Positions 58,755 to 64,000 of a DNA stretch of 64,000 nt are shown here, in pieces (positions within the stretch are counted from its first letter, which is position 1; each line of letters opens with the position of its first letter). The notes beneath the pieces were generated by a model. That model saw nothing but the letters and a program-made list of their open reading frames with translations. It was not told the origin of the DNA and did not search any database. Position numbers and translations under genes: made by a program. This stretch comes from Pseudorhodobacter turbinis (lineage in GTDB: Bacteria; Pseudomonadota; Alphaproteobacteria; Rhodobacterales; Rhodobacteraceae): positions 1,054,001-1,118,000 of the forward strand of contig NZ_CP039964.1 of the NCBI RefSeq assembly GCF_005234135.1. Reading direction: 5' to 3'.

Positions 58755-58918
58755 GTCTGGCTCCGGCTGTTGCGTTTGGGACATCCTTCGCAGGCAACAT
58801 CCTTGATGCAAGACATCCCCCCGCAGGACCCTTTCACCGGCCCCCGCCCGAAAAGCATACCAAGGCCAAGCCCCCCGATGGGCAGCAGGATAATGCAAAA
58901 CCCCAAAAGAATATCCAT
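58751..58918 (-). CDS. nqrM: (Na+)-NQR maturation protein NqrM
   Basis: 55 residues: one membrane helix (MDILLGFCIILLPIGGLGLG) followed by the DUF539/NqrM Cys signature CGGMSCIKDVACEGCPK, thought to deliver iron to the NqrD/E site. It is intact although its partner genes upstream are broken or missing. Its ATG lies inside the 3' end of the apbE remnant. Confidence 0.88.
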   Translation of the reverse strand: MDILLGFCIILLPIGGLGLGMLFGRGPVKGSCGGMSCIKDVACEGCPKRNSRSQT

Positions 58919-59770
58919 TGCGCGATCTGCGGGCCTTGCGCCCCTGCCGCGGCCAATGCCGTCGCCCAACCGTCAGCCTCCATCGCGCTAGCCCGGAGTA
59001 CCGAGGCCGCCCCCCCCACAACAGGGCGGGCCAGATGCGGGTCGATGATATGGCCATATTCCGTACCGCCCAAGGCATAGCTTTGCGCCCGCAACCCCGA
59101 AGTCGCGACCGAGAGGTCCAACGGCAACCGCAGCCCCGTCATGGGCTTGGCGCGGATCATCGACCGCCACCTGCCAGTCACGCCCCGACGGATGCAGCCC
59201 TGCGGCTTTCAACTCTCCGCCAAGGTCGATCAGGAAATCCTCTACCCCGCGCTCCAAAAGCATTGCGGCCATCCGGTCCAGCGCATACCCCTTGGCGATA
59301 CCGCAAAGATCCAGCGTCAGCTCGGGCACGTCCTTGCGCAGGCTGTCGCCCGTCACATCAAGCCCTTGCCAATGGCCGACATCCGCGCCTGAAATCCGGC
59401 CAAAGCCCCATTGCGCCACCAGTGGCCCCACGGTCGGATCGAACCAGCCACCGCTGTCACCCGCAAGCGCAAGCGCCGCACGGGCAACCGTTGCCGTCTC
59501 GGGCGAAATCGCAGTTTCGGTTACGCTGGTGTTGAACCGCGTAATCTCAATGTCATCGCGCCAAGGCGACATCTGCCGGTCCACCTGCGCCAGCAAGGCA
59601 TCAATCGCCACGCGGTGCTTTTCCAGATCAGTACCGTCCGGCACGGTAACCCGCCAATGGCTTGCAAAGGCGCGCCCCTCAATCGTATGGGTCGGCGCCG
59701 CATGGGCGCGCCCCGCCCACAGTGCGGCCCCCGTCAGGGCAATCATCCCTCGTCTGGCCAGGTGGCTCAT
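58919..59770 (-). pseudogene. apbE: apbE remnant (flavin transferase, frameshifted)
   Basis: ApbE attaches FMN covalently to NqrB and NqrC. The N-terminal reading (from ATG 59770, with signal peptide to RAHAAP, then SHWRVTVPDG and LDLCGIAKGYALDRM) is ApbE-like up to about 59138. There a GGGG run at 59134-59137 carries one G too many, and the frame loses homology. The correct C-terminal sequence (TSGLRAQSYALGGTEYGHII and VLRASAMEADGWATALAAAG) continues in another frame, then runs into nqrM without the usual last few dozen residues. It starts 4 bases after the nqrF stop, the native operon order. Confidence 0.8.
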
Positions 59771-59773
59771 GGC

Positions 59774-60950
59774 TCAACCTCCAAAATCGTCATTAAAGAT
59801 GGATGCAGGTTCCACCCCCAGTTTCGCAAGCGTGTGCAGCACCGCCGAAATCATGATCGGCGGCCCACAAAGGTAATATTCGCAATCCTCGGGTGCCGGA
59901 TGTTTCGACATGGCCGCGCGCACCGTATCATGGATAAATCCGGTCGCCCCTGCCAACGGTCGCCGGGCGCGGGATCGGAAAGCGCCGGTGTCCATGTGAA
60001 ATTCGGATCGCTTGCGCAATCGTCTCAAACTCATCGACATAGAACAGATCAGCCGCCGTGCGCGCGCGCCGTAAAAGAACCGCATCTTGCGATCAGTCCC
60101 CGCCCCGATTTGTTCATGGATCATCGCGCGCAAGGGGGCCATGCCGACCCCGCCGCCGATAAAGACCATCTCGCGCTGGGTCGGTTGCACATGGAAATCG
60201 CCAAAGGGGCCCGAGGCCTCAACCTTATCGCCGGGGCGCCGTGCAAAAAGCCATGAGGATACCACACCCGGCGGGACCTCTTGTTCCTGACCCGCGGGCG
60301 GCACGGCAAGGCGGATGTTGAACACCGCACGCCCGACGTCCTCGGGACGGTTGGCGATGGAATAGGCCCGCGTCACCGCAACAGCCGAGCTTGACCGCAT
60401 CTGTGGCCAATCCGCCAAGCGCCAGATATCACGAAAGGCATCATCGACCTCTATCGTGCTGAAATCCAGATCATAGGGGGGGGGGCTGTCATCTGCAAGA
60501 ACCCGCCTGCGCGGAAATCAAAGGGCTGGTCCTTGGGCAGCTCCAGCACCAGCTCGCGGATCAAAGGCGCAAGCTGACGGTTGGACACCGCCGTGCAGGT
60601 AAACCCCGTCGCCCAGAAACTCTTGCGGGACGGTCACCTCACAGGGGCCGCGCAGCATGGTCTGACAGGCAAGGCGCACATTGGCCTTGCGCTCGGCCGC
60701 CGAAAGGATGCCCTTTTCGGTCGCCAGCGCCTCGCCCGCACCAGCACCTTCGACCACCACACGGCACAGCCCGCAGGTGTCAGACCCGCCACAGGCCGCC
60801 GGAATACCGATATTGGCCCCGTGCAGAACGCCCAACAGCTTGTCACCCCGCGCGGCATCAATATTGTCGGTGCCATTCCACCCTGACCACCATCGCCTCG
60901 GCGGGGATAAGCTTGCGCCGCGTGACCAGAAGGGGCTTAGCGTCATCACC
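59774..60950 (-). pseudogene. nqrF: nqrF remnant (Na+-NQR subunit F), truncated and multiply frameshifted
   Basis: NqrF is the NADH-oxidising subunit of Na+-NQR. Fragments in order on the minus strand: LLVTRRKLIPAEAMVV; ferredoxin domain with all four cysteines (ACGGSDTCGLC and ACQT); TCTAVSNRQLAPLIRELVLE; FAD part RAYSIANRPEDVG; NAD part MVFIGGGVGMAPLRAM and CEYYLCGPP, ending NDDFGG. Frame changes occur near 60878 (+1), 60604-60607 (+1), a ten-G run at 60476-60485, about 60059-60070 (+2 in a GC repeat), about 60020 (-1) and 59947-59950 (-1). The N-terminal membrane helix is missing, replaced at about 60,940 by foreign sequence. Confidence 0.85.
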
Positions 60951-61316
60951 GTACTTTCGTTCATCCGCCTTTACATCAACTCGAACAACTCCTTGCCCGT
61001 GCTGATTGAGGGCAACGGTTCTAAACGGCGGTATTTTGTGATGGAGATCAGCACGGCAGTAAAGCAGAACCTCGCCTACTTTTCACATGTACGGGAGGCA
61101 ATTGACGGGAAGGAAATGGCGGGTCTTCTTCATTTTCTGGAAGGGTATGACCCAGCGTCAGCGGGACTGATTTGGGATGCCGTAAGGACCGCGCCCGAGA
61201 CACCCGAACGCAAGCTGATGGGGTGGCACTCCATGCGCCCAACGTCACGCAAGCTGTTGGAGGTCCTGCTTGAGGGTACGAGCGTCTACCGCATCCTTGG
61301 TAATGTGACCCGCTGA
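60940..61316 (+). pseudogene. Fragment of a phage/plasmid-type DUF5906 primase-helicase
   Basis: About 125 residues, open at the 5' side by fusion to the nqrF remnant. SFIRLYINSNNSLPVL followed by GSKRRYFVMEIS and YFSHVREAIDGKEMAGLLHF matches the layout of the C-terminal half of DUF5906 (virulence-associated/NrS-1-like) helicases: the sensor-1 SNN stretch, RRYFV and the phage-typical helical tail ending MRPTSRKLLEVLLEG. The ATPase core with Walker A is absent. It points to a past prophage or plasmid insertion. Confidence 0.65.
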
Positions 61317-61546
61317 CGCGGGCACCGGCAGGTCGGAGTATGCTAAGACCCGTCACAGACGCCCTGAACGCTGCCAATGTGCCGACACCCCGGTGCGGGC
61401 GGAAATGGTATCCGACCAGCGTTAAAAATGCTCTTGATAGGTTGGCGGCGTGATGGTGGACGCCCGCGTCAGCGGGATGATGTTGGTACGAGGCGCGTTA
61501 GCGCTCAAGTGCACCACATATAGTGCATTTATTCCCGAGGGGACCC

Positions 61547-61594
61547 ATGAAGGGTACTACCCCTAGTCCTTCTCGCGTGGCCCAGTACCAGTGA
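61547..61594 (+). CDS. Very short reading frame, possibly a truncated gene or leader
   Basis: GAGGGG stands 4 bases before an ATG that opens the 15-residue peptide MKGTTPSPSRVAQYQ, then TGA. The text resembles the N-terminus of small phage or plasmid DNA-binding proteins, so it may be the start of a gene lost by mutation, or a leader peptide. Too short to prove. Confidence 0.2.
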   Translation: MKGTTPSPSRVAQYQ

Positions 61595-61718
61595 GCAGGT
61601 TGCTGTGCAACTTTTGTGCAACTACCACTCCTTCAAACGCCCCAACCCCGAAAAATCTACCGGGGACCCAGCCGAAACCGGACGACCCCTGTTTGATTCT
61701 CGATTCCGCCCCAGAAAA

Positions 61719-61738
61719 TTTTTATCAGATGATAAAAA
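61719..61738. repeat. 20-base palindrome
   Basis: TTTTTATCA-GA-TGATAAAAA, two perfect 9-base arms around a 2-base centre, 80 bases upstream of the promoter-like hexamers at 61819-61848. It may be an operator or, transcribed, a weak terminator. Confidence 0.5.
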
Positions 61739-61818
61739 GTTGTATCTGGCCGTGCAGAATCTTGCACGACCGGGGACTCATTCTCATTTTTCGACCCGGT
61801 TTTGACCCATCCCAAATA

Positions 61819-61848
61819 TTGATTTTTCGGGATTTTTAGCGTTATATT
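61819..61848 (+). promoter_or_regulatory. Sigma70-like promoter in the island
   Basis: TTGATT (61819-61824), an 18-base spacer and TATATT (61843-61848). A start site near 61855 is expected. No coding frame follows; the transcript would meet a strong terminator after about 60 bases. Confidence 0.45.
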
Positions 61849-61854
61849 GTAACA

Positions 61855-61917
61855 CATCAGGTCGCCATGCCTGCTGGGTGGCGGGTGTTTTTTCTCCCTG
61901 CCCGCCACCCATTTTTT
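61855..61917 (+). ncRNA. Candidate small RNA of about 60 nt
   Basis: Defined by the promoter-like hexamers just upstream and an intrinsic terminator at 61876-61917. The predicted RNA would be a 20-nt single-stranded head plus a 10-bp stem-loop. It could be a regulatory RNA of a plasmid/phage replicon or an attenuated leader. No family recognised. Confidence 0.3.
61876..61917 (+). terminator. Strong Rho-independent terminator
   Basis: Perfect 10-bp stem GGGTGGCGGG / CCCGCCACCC (61876-61885, 61901-61910) with a 15-base loop, followed by ATTTTTT. Confidence 0.8.
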
Positions 61918-62262
61918 AACCCAACCTGAAATGCTGGCGTGCATAGCCCTCTCCCCTCAGATTTTAAAATGCCACCCGCCACCGAACGAATTGCTTGATT
62001 GGGTTCGCGGCTCCATCATGCCAAAGAGGCGTCATTAGGGAAGAAAAACGTAATCCGTGGCCGTTGACGGCCCATTGCTGCCGGACGGACCTGAGCGATC
62101 CGCGGGGCGGCGGTCCCCGAAGCCGCCGTTCAAGCAGCCTTGCAGCATACTACCCGTTGAGATGGTAGCGATGCGCGACCGGTAGCCCGGGAATGGGCCA
62201 CCTTAAAACGTAGGCCAAAGTCCGGCAGCCAGCCAATAGTGGCAGACGGCTGGCCGACAAAA

Positions 62263-62973
62263 TCAAGGCTTCTTCCAGTGGTTCGACTTATAAACAGTCT
62301 CTTCTTTGCCCGCGAAGGTAAACTTGGTTGAGGTCCACGCATTTTTACCATCCACGAGCTTTGCGCTGTCGAGGAGTGAGCCGTAGGTTCGGCTTGATAT
62401 GTATGTATGGTAAGGAGGGTCACGGAGGTCGGAAAGCTTCGCGGAGAAACTTGCCGCTCTGCCGATCCAAATCAGGTCATTGTGGTCCCGAACGCCAGAC
62501 CGGACTGCCCGAACATCACCGGTATCGATACCGACGCAATGCCGGATCTCAATGCTATTATTGCGGATGGACTCAAATTTCGCCTTGGCCTTGGGGGCTA
62601 AAATATTCCGAACAGACCAATGTATTTCCCTGCCACACAAGGCAGCGCTAGTGTTCTTTGTCCCCCCGATGAATACCCCCATCACACGGTCCCCATCGAA
62701 ACTGCGTATCGCGCCCCCGTGAGCAACAATAAGGCGCGTGGATATTTCCAAGAAGGCACGGATGATCTTCGCGGTCGTGTTCCAAGGGCAGACGTCGGAC
62801 AGATTCGCAGAACCAGCCAAGTCGGCATAAAGGAACGTAGCGTTGATTTTCACCGCGCCATCTTTGAGCGTCACGTCGTCTGTGGTTGGGACTACTCGCC
62901 CCTCTCGTTCGTTAAATGTCGTACCGAGGATAGTATCGACGCGGCTAGCGATGAATGTTTCTCCAAGCGCCAT
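62263..62973 (-). CDS. Pycsar-type class III nucleotidyl (pyrimidine) cyclase, PycC-like
   Basis: 236 residues. The N-terminal EREGRVVPTTDDVTLKDGAV leader and ATFLYADLAGSANL, DGDRVMGVF and WIGRAASFSAKLSDLR are those I associate with Pycsar uridylate/cytidylate cyclases rather than signalling adenylate cyclases. Candidate metal-binding Asp are 51 (YADLAGS) and 95 (DGDRVM). On infection such enzymes make cUMP or cCMP that opens a membrane effector. The usual Asn in the GRAAN-type motif is Ser here. GC content is lower than the flanking genes. It begins 3 bases after the stop of a DUF5706-like effector remnant, so the two were one operon. Confidence 0.75.
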   Translation of the reverse strand: MALGETFIASRVDTILGTTFNEREGRVVPTTDDVTLKDGAVKINATFLYADLAGSANLSDVCPWNTTAKIIRAFLEISTRLIVAHGGAIRSFDGDRVMGVFIGGTKNTSAALCGREIHWSVRNILAPKAKAKFESIRNNSIEIRHCVGIDTGDVRAVRSGVRDHNDLIWIGRAASFSAKLSDLRDPPYHTYISSRTYGSLLDSAKLVDGKNAWTSTKFTFAGKEETVYKSNHWKKP

Positions 62974-62976
62974 GTA

Positions 62977-63243
62977 CTAACCGAACCTTGTAAGTGATAT
63001 AAATATGGCCCACGGCATCAGGCCGACCATGGTGCTGAACATCGAATGTTTCAGGTATTTGTATTTGAGGCAGAGAATTTCTGAGTTCCGCCAGATTTGG
63101 GCCGCAAGGTCACGTAGCCACTCCTCCTCGTCAAGCTTCCGGAAACCATCAACGAACGCACTTTCGGTCTTCTGCGCGATGGAGCCGAAGAACACGTTCG
63201 ACCCGTTGCCGCCTCTGGTGTGGACCTGTCGCGGTTTGATGCC
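62977..63243 (-). pseudogene. Pycsar membrane effector (PycTM / DUF5706-like), 5' half lost to an IS
   Basis: About 88 residues are left. NGSNVFFGSIAQKTESAFVD matches the GNLxYFGDIA-type motif of DUF5706 effectors, LRDLAAQIWRNSEILCLKYK is the family's QI...NSxI...KY helix, and a C-terminal membrane helix (MFSTMVGLMPWAIFI) ends at TRFG. Family members are about twice as long, with an earlier membrane helix. Upstream of about 63,243 the frame enters IS3 DNA (antisense to orfA), so the native start and first half are gone and no good start remains. Confidence 0.65.
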
Positions 63244-63283
63244 GCTCCTTTGATAGCATTTATTGCAACAAAGGAGACTGACT

Positions 63284-63559
63284 ATGGGACTGAAACGAAC
63301 AGACGAATTTAGGCAAGATGCGGTGCGTATAGCGCTGACCAGCGGGCTTACACGCAAGCAAGTGGCTGATGATCTTGGTGTCGGTATGTCGACGCTGAAC
63401 AAGTGGATTACAGCGCACCGAGACACGGGTGTGGTGTCGAAAGATGATTTGGGACTGGCTCAGGAGAATGACCGGCTTCGGCGTGAGAACCGCATCCTCA
63501 AGGAGGAGCGGGAAATCTTAAAAAAGGCCACGGTGTTCTTCGCGAGTCAAAAGCCGTGA
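63284..63559 (+). CDS. IS3-family transposase OrfA
   Basis: 91 residues: a helix-turn-helix (RQDAVRIALTSGLTRKQVAD and LGVGMSTLNKWI) followed by a leucine-zipper-like ENDRLRRENRILKEEREILK segment that dimerises OrfA. GGAG is 7 bases before ATG 63284. The frame ends at VFFASQKP. A6 at 63520-63525 is the usual -1 frameshift site into orfB. Confidence 0.9.
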   Translation: MGLKRTDEFRQDAVRIALTSGLTRKQVADDLGVGMSTLNKWITAHRDTGVVSKDDLGLAQENDRLRRENRILKEEREILKKATVFFASQKP

Positions 63560-63657
63560 GGTTTAGATTCATCGAAGAACACCAATTTGCATTTTCCATT
63601 GGACGGATGTGCCATGTCATGAATGTCAGCGCGCGCGGATTACGGGCGCTCGCCTAA
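63526..63657 (+). pseudogene. IS3-family orfB fragment of element A
   Basis: In the -1 frame relative to orfA, about 36 OrfB-like residues follow (VRFRFIEEHQFAFSIGRMCH then NVSARGLRALA), the usual N-terminal start of OrfB, before a TAA at 63655-63657. The DDE catalytic domain is missing. The break coincides with the start of the inverted element B. Confidence 0.65.
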
Positions 63658-64000
63658 CGGTAATCGCCCCCTTTTTAACGGGGTGCATCTGTAGAACTTA
63701 CGCGGCCATTTTCAGTTTCATAGCGGGTGTGATGCCGCCGATGCCCATGTTCGGGCGGTCGTTGTTATATGTCCAGAGCCATTGTGTGGCCTGATCCTGA
63801 GCCTCCTCGATGCTTTCGATGATGTATTGATCCAGCCATTCATGCCGAACCGTCCGGTTGTAGCGCTCGACATAGGCGTTCTGCTGGGGCTGTCCGGGTT
63901 GGATGTGCTGGATCGTAACACTATGTTTCTCAGCCCATTTTCTCAGTGTTTCGCTGATATATTCCGGCCCATTGTCGACCCTGATCGTGCCCGGTTTTCC
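63658..64000 (-). mobile_element. IS3-family element B, 3' part
   Basis: Opposite-strand IS3-family element whose end lies between about 63,655 and 63,697; it runs off the window. A CCCC-N8-GGGG dyad (near 63668-63684) lies between the orfB stop and the presumed terminus. Confidence 0.6.
63698..64000 (-). CDS. IS3-family transposase OrfB, C-terminal part (partial)
   Basis: 100 residues of the integrase core: the second DDE Asp in TIRVDNGPEYIS, the Glu in NAYVERYNRTVRHEWL and the C-terminal ATQWLWTYNNDRPNMGIGG end, finishing MKLKMAA. The first Asp and the start of the gene lie beyond 64,000. The visible reading frame is intact. Confidence 0.85.
   Translation of the reverse strand, partial: GKPGTIRVDNGPEYISETLRKWAEKHSVTIQHIQPGQPQQNAYVERYNRTVRHEWLDQYIIESIEEAQDQATQWLWTYNNDRPNMGIGGITPAMKLKMAA

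Larger units (their letters stand above)
61317..62262. other. Gene-poor, palindrome-rich segment of the island
   Basis: About 950 bases in which no frame looks like protein. It holds a 15-codon frame (61547-61594), a near-perfect 20-base palindrome at 61719-61738, an IR CGTGCA-N6-TGCACG at 61751-61768, a promoter-terminator pair (61819-61917), a palindrome GGCCGT-TG-ACGGCC at 62059-62072 and an IR CGGCGG-N9-CCGCCG at 62108-62128. Such density of dyads is typical of phage or plasmid control regions. Confidence 0.5.
63238..63657 (+). mobile_element. IS3-family element A, interrupted
   Basis: Left end lies near TGATGCCGCTCCTTTGAT at about 63238, immediately after the effector remnant. It contains orfA, a slippery A6 stretch and the first few dozen codons of orfB, then stops at about 63,655 where a second element begins in the opposite direction. 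Exact inverted repeats and target duplication cannot be set without the other end. Confidence 0.65.

Noticed and set aside
61591..61944. Small overlapping frames on both strands in the island.
   Set aside because: They cross the palindromes, promoter-like hexamers and terminator and show no domain or composition of a real protein.
62328..62997. Plus-strand frames opposite the cyclase.
   Set aside because: Antisense to a clear cyclase; Cys/Pro-rich and without ribosome sites.
63244..63426. Reading the effector frame on to 63426 to give a 149-residue protein.
   Set aside because: The added N-terminal part is antisense IS orfA sequence, so this is a chimera rather than the native effector.
1..64000. 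Search by eye for tRNA, rRNA, CRISPR arrays and riboswitches.
   Set aside because: No cloverleaf with CCA-type end, no repeat-spacer pattern and no recognisable riboswitch was found; a covariance-model search would be decisive.

Overview
The window looks like the chromosome of a marine-type alphaproteobacterium of the Rhodobacteraceae (Roseobacter group). Pointers are high GC, a GcrA cell-cycle regulator, a phosphatidylcholine synthase, a DUF1127 protein, the tolQRAB-pal-cpoB-tilS-ftsH and ruvCAB-ybgC blocks in Rhodobacteraceae order, and remains of a Na+-NQR operon. The genus cannot be named from sequence inspection alone. No rRNA, tRNA or CRISPR array was seen.

Positions 1 to about 58,400 are almost gap-free housekeeping chromosome. 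A partial SLC13 permease opens the window, followed by a YmdB-type phosphodiesterase and a hotdog thioesterase. Next comes a one-carbon cluster on the minus strand (fhs, chorismate mutase, folD). A minus-strand run then carries ruvC-ruvA-ruvB, an unknown protein, ybgC, tolQ-tolR-tolA-tolB-pal-cpoB, tilS and ftsH, joining Holliday-junction processing to envelope integrity, tRNA-Ile lysidine formation and membrane proteolysis. After prmA, an MFS permease and a YeeE/YedE sulfur-type transporter come dadA, a GT8 glycosyltransferase, priA, transaldolase, DUF484-xerC, pcs, ogt, ileS, a ycjF/ycjX-like pair and truA.

From 35,976 to 45,688 a minus-strand set encodes acetyl-CoA synthetase, adenylate kinase, a two-part Na+/solute symporter (DUF4212 plus VC_2705-type permease), a cyclic-nucleotide/CBS/DUF294 protein, a small membrane protein, a lone receiver, and an unusual fusion of a degenerate PAS sensor with a DEDDh exonuclease. 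This looks like an acetate uptake and activation module with its own regulators. It is followed by an isolated phage-spike-like beta-helix protein, meaB, a DUF3108 protein, hrpB, argD-argF, gcrA, a ParA ATPase, small lipoproteins and a dienelactone hydrolase.

From 58,359 to the end the character changes. A CBS protein and nqrM are intact, but the adjoining apbE and nqrF carry at least seven indels. The 5' end of nqrF is fused at about 60,940 to a fragment of a phage-type DUF5906 primase/helicase, and nqrA-E are not present upstream. Beyond it lie about 950 bases without a convincing gene, rich in palindromes and holding a promoter-terminator pair that could make a roughly 60-nt RNA. Then comes a lower-GC locus that I read as a Pycsar antiphage system: a class III pyrimidine-type nucleotidyl cyclase with its DUF5706-like membrane effector. 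The effector's first half has been removed by an IS3-family element, itself interrupted by a second IS3-family element that runs off the window. This right end is a mobile, defence-associated scar in otherwise conserved chromosome.
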